DNA of 64,000 nucleotides from CAVPTL01 sp963794415 (GTDB taxonomy: Bacteria; Actinomycetota; Thermoleophilia; Gaiellales; JAICJC01). Below the pieces are notes generated by a model, which was not told the DNA's origin, made no database searches, and saw only the letters and a program-made list of their open reading frames with translations. Positions 42,135 through 51,156 of the stretch are shown here, piece after piece; the stretch's first letter is position 1; each line of letters opens with the position of its first letter. The stretch is taken from assembly GCA_963794415.1 (NCBI GenBank), contig CAWCDI010000001.1, forward strand, positions 868,001 to 932,000, written 5' to 3'. The translations under genes and the position numbers were made by a program.

Positions 42135-42419
42135 TCAGCTGTCTTCGGCGCCCAGCTCGTCGGCCAGGTCGGCCGGCGGCCCGCGACGCGCGAGAATCTC
42201 GGTGAGCCGATCAATGTCGACATCAGAGATCGGTGACTCTTCCCCGCGCCGCCGCTTCACGCGGTCGACAAGCTCAGCGCGCAGGATGTCGATCTTGCCG
42301 TGCAGAAGCCGGCGCCGGTACGACACCTCTTCCTCTTCGTGCACGTAGCGATCGATCAGCTCTTTCAGATCGGAATCGCTCAGGGTTGTGAAGTCAGGCA
42401 GAACATCCATTTCGCTCAT
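42135..42419 (-). CDS. rsiG: RsiG-like c-di-GMP-binding anti-sigma protein (single motif)
   Basis: The 94-residue protein is a helical hairpin candidate with the RsiG c-di-GMP signature E(x3)S(x2)R(x3)Q(x3)D in the form E29-S33-R36-H40-D44, followed by ILRAEL. Only the Gln is changed, to His. In Streptomyces RsiG (AmfC) sequesters the sigma factor WhiG when c-di-GMP is bound and has two motifs per chain; Rubrobacter RsiG has one and dimerises. This short single-motif protein fits the latter form. Its cognate sigma factor is not evident in the window. It starts 51 bp after the guanylyltransferase/mutase gene and 6 bp before the FHA gene. Confidence 0.75.
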   Translation of the reverse strand: MSEMDVLPDFTTLSDSDLKELIDRYVHEEEEVSYRRRLLHGKIDILRAELVDRVKRRRGEESPISDVDIDRLTEILARRGPPADLADELGAEDS

Positions 42420-42470
42420 CCCGGTTTGGGGTCAGGTGAAGTGTACTCGCCTTCCCGCCGTTCCTCAAGC

Positions 42471-44975
42471 TCAACTAGAGGGTTGTACCGCGGCGGCCTT
42501 GGAAAGCATAAGGCTGTACTTTTGCTCTAGACGCTGGGACTCCTCTTCGGTCGTCCCCTCGGCGAACAGATGGATGACCGGCTCGTCGGGGTCGGGAATG
42601 ATCTGCGCCCACCCCCCGTCGTCCGTCACCTTGACCCCATCGGTGTGATCGACCTCCATGCCCTTGACCGCCTCGAGCACCAGCCGCATGGCCGCGCCCT
42701 TGCGCGACCACGGGCACGCGATCTCGCTCGAGACGATGGTCGAGTGCGGCAGCCCGGCGACGAGCTCCGAGAGCGAGCCCCGGCCGGAGTGCGCGATGAG
42801 CTCCAGGATCTTGCCGATCGACATCACCGCGTCGTACGTCGTCAGGAACTCCGGGAACACGTACCCGCCGCCCGACGCGCCGGCAAAGAGCGCGTCGCCG
42901 GCGGCTGCCTCGGCCAGCAGCGACTGGAGCGATGCCTTCGTGCGCCGCACGGTGCGCGAGTCGCCCACGACCTGCTCCACGAGGAGCGTCTCGGTGATCG
43001 GGACGAGCAGGTCGCCCGGCTTGTCGGACGACGCAAGCTCGCGCAGCAGCATGAGGAGCGTCGTTCGCCCGTCGATCGCGCGGCCGTTCTCGTCCACCAG
43101 CCACACGCGCTCGGCGCTGTTGTCCATCAGGATGCCCATGTCGGCGCCCATGGCCGCGACCACTCGGCCGAGCGCCGCCAGGGACTCACGGCGGTCGTCG
43201 CCCTGCGACTCGGGCGTGGACTCGACGAAGGCGTTCAGCGCCACCATCTCGACGCCAAGGTCGCCGATGAGCGCCGGCAGCACGACCGACGCGGGCGAGT
43301 AGTGGTAGTCGAGCGCGATGCGAAAGCCGCGCTCGGAGATGGCGTCGGTGTCCAGCGAGTCGAGCAGCTCCGAGATGTAGGCCTCGGTGGCCCGCGTGGG
43401 ATAGGTGAGGGTGCCGATCTCCGACGTGCCGACGCGGCGGAACTCCTCACGCGAGTAGACCCGCTCGATCCCCTTGAGCGTCGCGTCGGAGACCAGGATG
43501 CCGGGCGGCTCGAAGAACTGCACGTTGATCACCTCGGCATCGCTCGCCGAGACGCTCACGTGCACGCCGTGGGCCCGCTCGTCCACCTTCATCTCGTGCC
43601 GGTTGACCGCCGGCAGCGCCACGCGCAGATCGGACACTGCGCTGCCCGACGCGACCAGCCCCGAGAGCAGCGCGCGCTTGATCATCCGCGACGCCGGGTG
43701 CGCGTCGCGGCTGGCCACGATCCGGGCGCCCTTCGGCAGGATCGTGCCCAGGGCGGTTCCGAGCCGGGCCGCCACATCCGGGGTGATATCGACGTTCACG
43801 AGGCCCGACACGCCGTCGCCGCCGAAGACCGTGGTGATGCCGCGCGACTCCCAGATGAGGTTCGACCGGATCGCCGCGCCGGCCTCGATGGTCTTGAACG
43901 GGTACACCTTGATCCCCGGGCTGAGCACGGCCTCCTCGCCGATGGAGCACTCATCGCCCACCGCGACGCCGTCGTTCAGCACCGCGTGCGCGCGCACGTC
44001 CACGCGGCGGCCCAGGATCGAGCCCTCCACCCGGGCGCTTCGCCCGATGTAGTCGCCGGAGTCGAGCACGCTTCGGGTGATGACCGCGCCCTCCTTGACC
44101 ACGACGTTATTGCCCAGCAGCGCATGGGGGCCCACGCGCGCGCCGGACTCGATCTTGCAGTAGTTGCCAATGTAGGCCGGGCCCTCGATCTGATCCAGCT
44201 CGGGCAGCTGCACGCCCTCGCCGAGGAGGACGTTTGCCCGCAGCCGGATGCCCGAGAGCGAGAGCTGCACCTTGCCCTCGAGCGCGTCGAAGTTGGCCTG
44301 CCGGAACTGCTCGAGGTTGCCGATGTCCTGCCAGTAGCCCTCCACCACGGCGCCGTGCATCGGCTTGCCCTTCTCGAGGAGCGACGGGAAGAGCTGCTTC
44401 GAGAAGTCGTAGGGCTCACCTACGGGCATGCCCTGCAGCACCTCGGGCTCGAGCACGTAGACGCCCGTGTTGATCGTGTCGGAGAAGACCTGGCCCCACG
44501 ACGGCTTCTCGAGGAACCGCTCGATGCGTCCGTCCTCATCGACGATCACCACGCCGAACTCGAGCGGGTTCTCGACCGAGCGAAGCGCGATGGTGGCCAC
44601 GGCCCCGGACGAGCGGTGGCGCGCGATGAGGTCGGTCAGGTCGAAGTCGCAGAGCGCGTCGCCCGAGATCACGAGGAACGTCTCGTCCAGGAGCTCCTCG
44701 GCGTTCTTCACGCTCCCGGCCGTGCCGAGCGGCGTCTCCTCCACCGAGTAGTGCAGCTTCACCCCGAGCGACTCGCCGTCGCCGAAGTAGCCGCGGATGA
44801 CCTGCGGCAGGTAGGCGACGGTGACCACGATCTCATCCATGCCGTGCGTGCGCAGCAACTCGATGATGTGCTCCATGCAGGGCTTCCCCGCAACGGGCAC
44901 CATTGGCTTCGGCTGGTTGGAGGTGAGCGGCCTGAGCCGGGTTCCCTCCCCGCCTGCCATCACGACGGCTTTGAT
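42471..44975 (-). CDS. Mannose-1-phosphate guanylyltransferase/phosphomannomutase fusion, ATC start
   Basis: The protein of about 834 residues has an N-terminal NTP-transferase domain (KAVVMAGGEGTRLRPLTS, GTAGSVKNAEELL, ISGDALCDFDL), a left-handed beta-helix with hexapeptide repeats (about 250-380), and a C-terminal phosphohexomutase domain. The mutase phosphoserine is probably within the ASRDAHPASRM loop. Such fusions make GDP-mannose or a related NDP-sugar for envelope glycans. The expected MKAVVMAGG start reads ATC-AAA-GCC, with GGGAGGT five bases upstream of ATC at 44975. The next in-frame GTG (44963) or ATG (44960) would remove the first beta strand. It overlaps pgsA by 16 bp. Confidence 0.88.
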   Translation of the reverse strand: MKAVVMAGGEGTRLRPLTSNQPKPMVPVAGKPCMEHIIELLRTHGMDEIVVTVAYLPQVIRGYFGDGESLGVKLHYSVEETPLGTAGSVKNAEELLDETFLVISGDALCDFDLTDLIARHRSSGAVATIALRSVENPLEFGVVIVDEDGRIERFLEKPSWGQVFSDTINTGVYVLEPEVLQGMPVGEPYDFSKQLFPSLLEKGKPMHGAVVEGYWQDIGNLEQFRQANFDALEGKVQLSLSGIRLRANVLLGEGVQLPELDQIEGPAYIGNYCKIESGARVGPHALLGNNVVVKEGAVITRSVLDSGDYIGRSARVEGSILGRRVDVRAHAVLNDGVAVGDECSIGEEAVLSPGIKVYPFKTIEAGAAIRSNLIWESRGITTVFGGDGVSGLVNVDITPDVAARLGTALGTILPKGARIVASRDAHPASRMIKRALLSGLVASGSAVSDLRVALPAVNRHEMKVDERAHGVHVSVSASDAEVINVQFFEPPGILVSDATLKGIERVYSREEFRRVGTSEIGTLTYPTRATEAYISELLDSLDTDAISERGFRIALDYHYSPASVVLPALIGDLGVEMVALNAFVESTPESQGDDRRESLAALGRVVAAMGADMGILMDNSAERVWLVDENGRAIDGRTTLLMLLRELASSDKPGDLLVPITETLLVEQVVGDSRTVRRTKASLQSLLAEAAAGDALFAGASGGGYVFPEFLTTYDAVMSIGKILELIAHSGRGSLSELVAGLPHSTIVSSEIACPWSRKGAAMRLVLEAVKGMEVDHTDGVKVTDDGGWAQIIPDPDEPVIHLFAEGTTEEESQRLEQKYSLMLSKAAAVQPSS

Positions 44976-45487
44976 GTGAGACCTCCCTGAGTCCGGGCCA
45001 GATACTCCCCGGCCGCCACGATTGAAAGCGCCAGGCCAATGCAGTAGAGCACGACCGGCCACACCGCGGGCGTCAGCATCATCGTCAGAAGCGCGAACAT
45101 GATGGCGGCGGTCGCCCACTTCCCCACCTTGTTGACCTGTACCTCTGTAGCTACCCGCCGGCGCTCGAACGTGATCATCAGATAGATGTCGCGCAGGAGG
45201 AGCGGCGCCACGAGCCACCACGAGAGCCGGTTCTCGTAGCCCAGGATGATCAGGGTGAGGTTGATCAGGAGCCGGTCGGCCAGCGGATCGGCGATGCGGC
45301 CGAAGCGGCTCTGCACGTGTGCGTGACGGGCGATGTAGCCGTCCAGGAAGTCGGTGGCCGACGCGGCGGCGAAGATGACGGCGGCCCACGTGCTCTGCCC
45401 GTTGGAGGCGCCCAGAAGGAGGATGCAGAACGGCACCAGGGCCACGAGCCGGGCCGTGGTCAGGGCGTTGGGAACGCGGGCGAGCAT
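44960..45487 (-). CDS. pgsA: CDP-alcohol phosphatidyltransferase (PgsA-like)
   Basis: The 175-residue membrane enzyme has the full CDP-alcohol motif D-FL-DG-YI-AR ... G ... D ... D (DFLDGYIARHAHVQSRFG then RIADPLADR, residues about 45-73) and about five hydrophobic segments. The start MLARVPNALTTARL is typical of phosphatidylglycerophosphate synthase, but phosphatidylinositol-type or cardiolipin-type activity cannot be excluded. First gene of the minus-strand run pgsA - NDP-sugar fusion - rsiG-like - FHA - merR. Confidence 0.88.
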   Translation of the reverse strand: MLARVPNALTTARLVALVPFCILLLGASNGQSTWAAVIFAAASATDFLDGYIARHAHVQSRFGRIADPLADRLLINLTLIILGYENRLSWWLVAPLLLRDIYLMITFERRRVATEVQVNKVGKWATAAIMFALLTMMLTPAVWPVVLYCIGLALSIVAAGEYLARTQGGLTSKPS

Positions 45488-45529
45488 TGGCGCAGAGTCT
45501 ACCGGCGTGCGCCTCTAGTATCCCGCTCC

Positions 45530-46069
45530 ATGACCCGCACTCCTGCCGATCTCACCGCCGCCGTCGACGAGGCCATCCGCACGCGTCGCACGCACAAGCT
45601 GTTCGGCCCCGAGCCGGTCGCTTCGGCCACCCTCGACGAGCTCTTCGAGCTGGCACGCTGGGCGCCCAACCACCGGGTCACCGAGCCGTGGCGCTTTCGC
45701 GTCGTCGGCCCTGCGGCGCTGGCCGCGCTGAAGCGTGCCGCCGGTGAGCCGCCCACGGGCGGGAAGCTCGACCGCGCCCCCACGCTGGTGGTGGCAAGCG
45801 TGCTGCGGGACGCCGATCCCGCGGTAGCCGAGGAGGACGAGCACGCCGCCGCCGCAGCCGTCTACATCATCCTGCTGGCCGCCCACGCCCGCGGCCTCGC
45901 CGGCTACTGGCGCACGCCGGCCGTGCTGAACACCCCCGAGGGCCGTGCGGCCGTCTCTGCCGGTCCCGGCGAGCGGGTGATCGGGCTGATCCACCTCGGG
46001 ACGCCGGTGCGCGGCCAGGAGCCGCCCGAGCGGCAGCCGGTCGAGTCCTTCGCCACCTACCTGGACTGA
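45530..46069 (+). CDS. Nitroreductase-family FMN oxidoreductase
   Basis: The 179-residue protein has the nitroreductase pattern: AIRTRRTHKLFGPEPV (FMN-binding arginines), LFELARWAPNHRVTEPWRF, and AAAAVYIILLAAHARGLAGYWRTP. Such homodimeric enzymes reduce nitro or quinone compounds with NAD(P)H. It is divergent from pgsA with 42 bp between. The substrate is unknown. Confidence 0.87.
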   Translation: MTRTPADLTAAVDEAIRTRRTHKLFGPEPVASATLDELFELARWAPNHRVTEPWRFRVVGPAALAALKRAAGEPPTGGKLDRAPTLVVASVLRDADPAVAEEDEHAAAAAVYIILLAAHARGLAGYWRTPAVLNTPEGRAAVSAGPGERVIGLIHLGTPVRGQEPPERQPVESFATYLD

Positions 46070-46153
46070 CCGCGCGCCTCACGCTTTAGAGGCTCTTGCA
46101 TATCACCCGTTTTTGTGCTGTTCTCCAGGAGTTTTCCACCCGATACAGATCAT

Positions 46154-46173
46154 GGAAGGCGTGGGTGCCTTCC
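46154..46173 (+). other. Hairpin in leader of the 46205 gene
   Basis: GGAAGGC, six-base loop, GCCTTCC: a perfect 7-bp stem in the 135-bp leader, 32 bp before the ATG. Downstream GGAGGG and CAGGGGG could act as ribosome binding sites. The hairpin may shape translation of the small gene. Confidence 0.4.
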
Positions 46174-46204
46174 GGAGGGTTTTGCAATCACCAGGGGGTC
46201 AACC

Positions 46205-46408
46205 ATGGCGACACTTGCACCAGCGGCAGTCAGCGATCTGGGTTCCGGGATCTCGACGCTCGAGCCGGCAGAGATCGAGCCCGTGATGAGCATCGGCGAT
46301 GACACGGCGCTGATCACCTATAGCCATCCGCACCAGCTGATCACCGATGTCTGGGTGCGCCGCGAGGCCGCCTGGCGCCGGGTCGGCCGGTGGGAATCAG
46401 CGGTCTGA
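46205..46408 (+). CDS. Small protein, unknown function
   Basis: The 67-residue protein starts at ATG after CAGGGGGTCAACC. The C-terminal half (SIGDDTALITYSHPHQLIT, then VWVRREAAWRRVGRWES) looks like a compact beta unit, and the first 25 residues are Ala/Ser-rich. No family is recognised. The end overlaps the convergent glycosyltransferase by 12 bp. The structured leader suggests a regulated, real gene. Confidence 0.55.
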   Translation: MATLAPAAVSDLGSGISTLEPAEIEPVMSIGDDTALITYSHPHQLITDVWVRREAAWRRVGRWESAV

Positions 46409-47809
46409 CGAGCTTCCGGCGAGACCGCGGCGGCGCATCGCGCCCCAGCCGCGCTTTCGCCGGAGGAGGTCACACAGCCCGGCCAGCCGGTAGCCGTCCA
46501 CGACCTGCCTGAAGCAGATGTTCTCGAGCGCCGAGAGCATCAGCATCCAGAGCAGGTCGCCGGTGGTCCGGTAGTACCGGTAGGCCCGCTCCTCGAGCGA
46601 GCATGAGGCGATGGTGATGAGGGTGCCGAACACGGCCTGGCACACGATCCACACCACGATCAGCCAGGGGTCGATCAGGTGCAGCGCGAGGCCGATGGGA
46701 AACGCGATCCATGCGGCCAGCACGAACACGGGGCCGAGGAACTCGAACACCACGAGGTACGGGAGCCCCAGCGAACCGACCACGCCGTAGCGCGGCCGAA
46801 AGAGCATGCCGCGGTGGCGCCACAGGGCCTCCCAGAGGCCCCGGTGCCAGCGGCGGCGCTGGTTTCCCAGCGTTCCGATGTCGCCCGGGACCTCGGTCCA
46901 GCACACGGCGTCCGGCATGTACACGATCCGGTAGGGCCGGCCCTGGTCGCGCATGGCGCGATGCAGGCGCACCGTCATCTCGAGGTCCTCGCCGACGGTC
47001 TCTGTCCAGTACCCGCCTGTCGCCTCGATCACCTCGCGCGGGAAGAGCCCGAACGCTCCCGAGACGATCATGAGCGAGTTCAGCCGGTCCCAGCCGGTGC
47101 GGCCCAGCAGGAATGCGCGCAGGTACTCCACCAGCTGAAAGCCCGCGATCAGGTGCCGTGGCACCCGGGGCTCGATCATCCGGCCGTGCTCGATCTGGCT
47201 CGAGTTGCCGACGCGTACCGTGCCGCCGACTGCGACTACCCGGTCGGGGTCCTCGAGCACCGGCCGGATCATCGTCTCGAGGGCGCTGGGATCGAGGATC
47301 GAGTCGGCGTCGGTGATGCACACGTACGGATGGCGGGCCACGTCGACGCCGCAGTTGAGGGCATCGGCGCGCCCGCCGTTGGGCTTGGAGACAAGGGTGA
47401 TGGCGGCGTCGCCGGGAGCGCGCCACATCGTGGTCACGGGCAGGTAGGAGAGCCGCCCGCGCGCCGCCGGCTCCACCCGCTGCAGCCCGTGCTCGGCGAT
47501 CACGACCGCCGCCGTGTCGTCGGTGGACCCGTCGTCCACCAGCACCAGCTCGAAGCTGGGATAGCGCTGGGCGAGGATCGATCGAATGGACTCGAGGACC
47601 ACCGCCTCCTCGTTGTAGGCCGGCACCACGACCGAGATCCCTGGAGTCAGCGGCGAGGCGAACGCCTCCTCGTGCCACGACCACGAGCGCTGCCGCATCC
47701 TGGCGGCGATGCCGTTTCGGGCAAAGGGCCAGAGGATCGCGAAGGACAGGTTCAGGCCGATCGCATAGAGCGTCGAGACCACGCCGATCACGGCGAGCGC
47801 CGTGCTCAT
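46397..47809 (-). CDS. Processive family 2 glycosyltransferase (PgaC/IcaA-like)
   Basis: The 470-residue protein has an N-terminal TM helix, a GT-A domain and C-terminal TM helices (about four). Motifs are VVPAYNEEAVVLESI, LVDDGSTDDTA, ITDADSILD (second Asp), ETVGEDLEMTVRLHR (catalytic TED/ED) and GNQRRRWHRG (QxxRW). This set defines processive synthases such as poly-N-acetylglucosamine synthase. These enzymes are often c-di-GMP controlled; no PilZ domain is visible. The ATG overlaps the HEAT-repeat gene stop (ATGA), so the pair forms one unit. Confidence 0.9.
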   Translation of the reverse strand: MSTALAVIGVVSTLYAIGLNLSFAILWPFARNGIAARMRQRSWSWHEEAFASPLTPGISVVVPAYNEEAVVLESIRSILAQRYPSFELVLVDDGSTDDTAAVVIAEHGLQRVEPAARGRLSYLPVTTMWRAPGDAAITLVSKPNGGRADALNCGVDVARHPYVCITDADSILDPSALETMIRPVLEDPDRVVAVGGTVRVGNSSQIEHGRMIEPRVPRHLIAGFQLVEYLRAFLLGRTGWDRLNSLMIVSGAFGLFPREVIEATGGYWTETVGEDLEMTVRLHRAMRDQGRPYRIVYMPDAVCWTEVPGDIGTLGNQRRRWHRGLWEALWRHRGMLFRPRYGVVGSLGLPYLVVFEFLGPVFVLAAWIAFPIGLALHLIDPWLIVVWIVCQAVFGTLITIASCSLEERAYRYYRTTGDLLWMLMLSALENICFRQVVDGYRLAGLCDLLRRKRGWGAMRRRGLAGSSSDR

Positions 47810-48810
47810 GCGACCGGACCGTTGATCATTCCGGCCACCTGGCGAAGCGCGGGGCTTGCATCCACGTGCCGGGCAGAGCCGGCCGTCAGATCCGGCGCGA
47901 GGAGCGCCGCGGCCCCTGCAGCCGCCAGGGCAACGTCTAGCTCGTCGGTCTGGGCGACCTGGATGAGCGCCGCGGCCGCCGCGGGGGTGCCGACTGCACC
48001 GAGCGCCTCCGCCGCCTCCTGGCGCACCAGGGGCGCGGGATCGCCCAGCATCGCGGTGAGCGGATCGCTCACCGACGGATCGCCGAGCCGGCCGAGCGCC
48101 CGGCAGGTACCGGCGCGGACGTCCTTCGAGGGATGCGTGAGATGGCGGCCGAGCGCGGACAGATCCTCGGCCGAGCCGAGGCGTCCCAGCAGCTCGACGC
48201 CGAGCTCTGCGCGGCCCGCGTCTGCGGCCGTCGCGAGCTCCCGGCTCACATCCAGCGCGGCGGGACCGATGGCAAGGAGCGCCGCCGTGCCCACCGCCCG
48301 GGGGATCGCCCCGGACGTGACGGCGGCGACCAGCGGCTCGACCGCCTCGGCGGACTGCAGCCGGCCGAGGCTCCTTGCTGCTGCGAGCCGTACCTCCGCG
48401 CGCGGGTCTGCGAGCGCCGCGATGAGCGGCTGCTCCCCGCGGGAGTGGCACATGTCCCCCAGCGCCGCAGCGAACCCGGCCCGGCGCGTCCAGCGGCGGT
48501 GCGCAAGCCCGTCGAGTGCCGCCTCGAGCTCGCCGTTGGCCAGAAAGTACTCGGCGATCGCCTGGCGCGGCTCGCCCGTCATGGAGGGCGCCATCGAGGT
48601 CAGCAGGCCCGACATCGCGGCGACGTCGTCGCCGTCGGGCAGCACGGCGTCGCCGTCGAGGAGGCCCAGCGCGTAGGGCTCGACGCGCTCTGTGGCGCGA
48701 GCGCTCTGCTGCAGGCGGCGGGCGTTTCGGGCGTGGCGCCAGGCCAGCAGCCGTGCGTAGCCCAGCACGGCGCTGATCAGCGCCGCGAAGGCAATGACCG
48801 GGAGAGACAT
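47806..48810 (-). CDS. HEAT-repeat protein with N-terminal membrane anchor
   Basis: The 334-residue protein has one N-terminal TM helix (SLPVIAFAALISAVLGYARLL) and then repeated helical pairs of the PBS-lyase/HEAT type (about 90-310), for example PLIAALADPRAEVRLAAARSLG, PLTAMLGDPAPLVRQEAAEALG. It is translationally coupled to the glycosyltransferase gene and probably scaffolds or regulates it at the membrane. A GTG at 48813 is an alternative start. Confidence 0.82.
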   Translation of the reverse strand: MSLPVIAFAALISAVLGYARLLAWRHARNARRLQQSARATERVEPYALGLLDGDAVLPDGDDVAAMSGLLTSMAPSMTGEPRQAIAEYFLANGELEAALDGLAHRRWTRRAGFAAALGDMCHSRGEQPLIAALADPRAEVRLAAARSLGRLQSAEAVEPLVAAVTSGAIPRAVGTAALLAIGPAALDVSRELATAADAGRAELGVELLGRLGSAEDLSALGRHLTHPSKDVRAGTCRALGRLGDPSVSDPLTAMLGDPAPLVRQEAAEALGAVGTPAAAAALIQVAQTDELDVALAAAGAAALLAPDLTAGSARHVDASPALRQVAGMINGPVA

Positions 48811-48888
48811 CACCCGGGTGATCGGAGCCGGCCGCCCGGAATGAAGTGCGGCGCTCTGCTTTACTTAGCGCTCCGAAGGCCTCCTCCC

Positions 48889-51156
48889 ATGCCCACCGCC
48901 CCAGACGCCTCACCCACCGGGCCGCCCCCGGCCGATACCTATGCCGAGCCCGTGGCATGGAAGGCGCAGCGCCCGAGCTTCCACCTCTGGTCGATCGCCG
49001 TAGCGTGGATCGGCTCGGCGCTCGGGCTGATGGTGGCCGCCTACATCGTGCCGGGCGACAGCGTGAACGGCTTCTTCGGCGCGCTCCTGGTGACGGCCAT
49101 CGTCGCCGTGCTGAACGCCTTCGTCCCGCCGATCATCGCTGCGCTGCGGCTGCCCTACACCGTGGGCCTTGGCTTCATCCTCGTGCTGATCGCCGACGCG
49201 CTGATGCTCATGGCCGCCTCGGAGATCGCTCCGGGCGCCATCCGCATCGACTCGTTCGGCTGGGCCCTGGCCACTGCCCTGATCGCCGCAATCGTCTCGG
49301 TGATCATCGACGTCGCCCTGGGCACCAACGACGACGACGCCTACACGGTGCGCGTCACCCAGCGGATCGCCAAGCGATCGGGCGAGCGCGTGCAGACGTC
49401 GGAGCCCGGCATCATCTTCCTCGAGATCGACGGCCTTGGCCTGCCGATCCTGCGGCGCGCGATGCGCGACGGAAATGCGCCCAACATGGCGCGCTGGCTG
49501 GCCGACGGCAGCCACGGGATCACCGAGTGGGAGACCGACCTCTCGTCGCAGACGGGGGCGAGCCAGGCCGGCATCCTGCTGGGCTCAAACCACGACATCC
49601 CCGCGTTTCGCTGGGTCGAGAAGGAGACCGGGCGGGTGATGACCTGCTCGAAGCCCGACGACTGCGCCGAGCTCGAGCGGCGCCTGGGCACGGGCATCGG
49701 CCTGCTGACGAACGGCGGTGCCAGCCGGGGCAACCTGCTCTCGGGCGAGGCCGACGAGGTGATCCTGACGGTGAGCCGCATCAACGCCGAGAAGAAGGCG
49801 AACCCCGGCTACCGCGCGTTCTTCGCCAACGGCCACAACGTCACGCGGACGCTCGTGCTGTTCGGCTGGGAGGTGGTGCTCGAGCTGATGGCCGCAGGAC
49901 GCGGCAGGCGGCGCGACGTGCGCCCGCGCGGCCACCGCGGCGGCTACTACCCCCTGCTTCGCGCCGCGATGTGCGTCGTGGTGCGGGATCTGATCGTCTA
50001 CGGGGTGCTGACCGACATGATGAAGGGCCGCCCGGCGGTATACGCCACGTTCTCGAGCTATGACGAGGTGGCCCACCACTCCGGCCTCGAGCGCTCGGAC
50101 ACGCTCGAGGCGCTGCGCAAGCTCGACCAGCAGTTCGGGCGGATCGACCGGGCCCGGCGCTACGGCGCGCGCCCCTACCAGCTCGTGGTGCTCTCCGACC
50201 ACGGCCAGACGCAAGGGGCCACGTTCAAGCAGCGAAACGGCTACAGCCTGGCGGAGTTCGTCGAGCGATCGCTCGAGGAAGGCTCCGCCGAGGACATGGC
50301 GGGCGGCGACGAGCAGAAGGCGATGGTGGGCCTCGCCATGTCCGAGGCGACCAGCGGGAAGGCCGACGACGACGAGGACAAGAACGCGCATGGGGATGCC
50401 ATCGTGATGGGCTCCGGCAACCTCGGGCTGATCTACCTGATGTCCGAGAATCGCCGGCTCACGCTCGAGGAGCTGAACGCGGCGCACCCGCGGCTCGTTC
50501 CCGAGCTGCGAAGCCACCCCCACGTCGGCTGGATCCTCGTGCGCTCCGAGAAGGACGGCGGGATGGTGCTGGGCGCGCACGGATCGCACCGGCTGAACGA
50601 CGGGCACGTCGAGGGCGTCGATCCGCTCGAGAAGTTCGCACCGGGGGCCGCAGCGCACCTGCTTCGCACCGACGGCTTCCCCCACGTCGCCGACATCATG
50701 GTCGGGAGCTTCTACGACCCGGTCACCGACGAGGGCTGCGCGTTCGAGGAGCTGATCTCGTTCCACGGCGGCCTGGGCGGCGCCCAGACCCAGCCGTTCA
50801 TCCTGCACCCCCTCGAGCTCGAGCTGCCCGACGAGCCGATCGTCGGGGCGGCCGCGGTGCACGGCGTGCTCATGGGCTGGCGCAAGCACCTCCAGCCGCG
50901 ACCCGGCGTAGCCGTGGCGACCGAGCCCGAGGTGGTCGGCGAGCCGCGCTGGCCGATGGCCCTGGCGGTGGTCTCGGTCACCGTGATCACGCTGCTCCTG
51001 CCCGGCGAGTTTCGGATCTCCTCGGGCATCCGGGTGCTGCCGCTGCTCGAGGTGGTGCTCCTGGGCGTGCTCATGATCGGCGATCCCGGCAAGATCGACG
51101 TGCGCTCCAAGACGGCTGCGGCGGTGCTCGATCGGCGCTGGTCGGCATCCTGGTGA
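48889..51156 (+). CDS. Membrane protein with phage-holin-like domain and alkaline-phosphatase-superfamily domain
   Basis: The frame encodes an N-terminal membrane region of four helices resembling the mycobacteriophage holin IV family (IGSALGLMVAAYIVPG, NAFVPPIIAALRLPYTVG). A phosphodiesterase/nucleotide-pyrophosphatase-type domain follows, with FLEIDGLGLPILRRAM, SQTGASQAGILLG (nucleophile region) and LSDHGQTQGATF. This two-part layout is a recurring actinobacterial type. The last roughly 80 residues (from about 50914) instead look like the beginning of the neighbouring membrane protein, so the true stop is probably near 50910 and lost through an indel. The substrate is unknown. Confidence 0.8.
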   Translation: MPTAPDASPTGPPPADTYAEPVAWKAQRPSFHLWSIAVAWIGSALGLMVAAYIVPGDSVNGFFGALLVTAIVAVLNAFVPPIIAALRLPYTVGLGFILVLIADALMLMAASEIAPGAIRIDSFGWALATALIAAIVSVIIDVALGTNDDDAYTVRVTQRIAKRSGERVQTSEPGIIFLEIDGLGLPILRRAMRDGNAPNMARWLADGSHGITEWETDLSSQTGASQAGILLGSNHDIPAFRWVEKETGRVMTCSKPDDCAELERRLGTGIGLLTNGGASRGNLLSGEADEVILTVSRINAEKKANPGYRAFFANGHNVTRTLVLFGWEVVLELMAAGRGRRRDVRPRGHRGGYYPLLRAAMCVVVRDLIVYGVLTDMMKGRPAVYATFSSYDEVAHHSGLERSDTLEALRKLDQQFGRIDRARRYGARPYQLVVLSDHGQTQGATFKQRNGYSLAEFVERSLEEGSAEDMAGGDEQKAMVGLAMSEATSGKADDDEDKNAHGDAIVMGSGNLGLIYLMSENRRLTLEELNAAHPRLVPELRSHPHVGWILVRSEKDGGMVLGAHGSHRLNDGHVEGVDPLEKFAPGAAAHLLRTDGFPHVADIMVGSFYDPVTDEGCAFEELISFHGGLGGAQTQPFILHPLELELPDEPIVGAAAVHGVLMGWRKHLQPRPGVAVATEPEVVGEPRWPMALAVVSVTVITLLLPGEFRISSGIRVLPLLEVVLLGVLMIGDPGKIDVRSKTAAAVLDRRWSASW

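Noticed and set aside
42570..44990. 806-codon open frame on the plus strand
   Set aside because: Antisense shadow of the guanylyltransferase/mutase fusion; no recognisable domain, composition biased to Asp/His/Val/Arg.
44976..45389. In-frame upstream extension of the guanylyltransferase/mutase gene to 972 codons
   Set aside because: The extension runs through pgsA in another frame and has no domain; the conserved fold begins at the KAVVMAGG strand.
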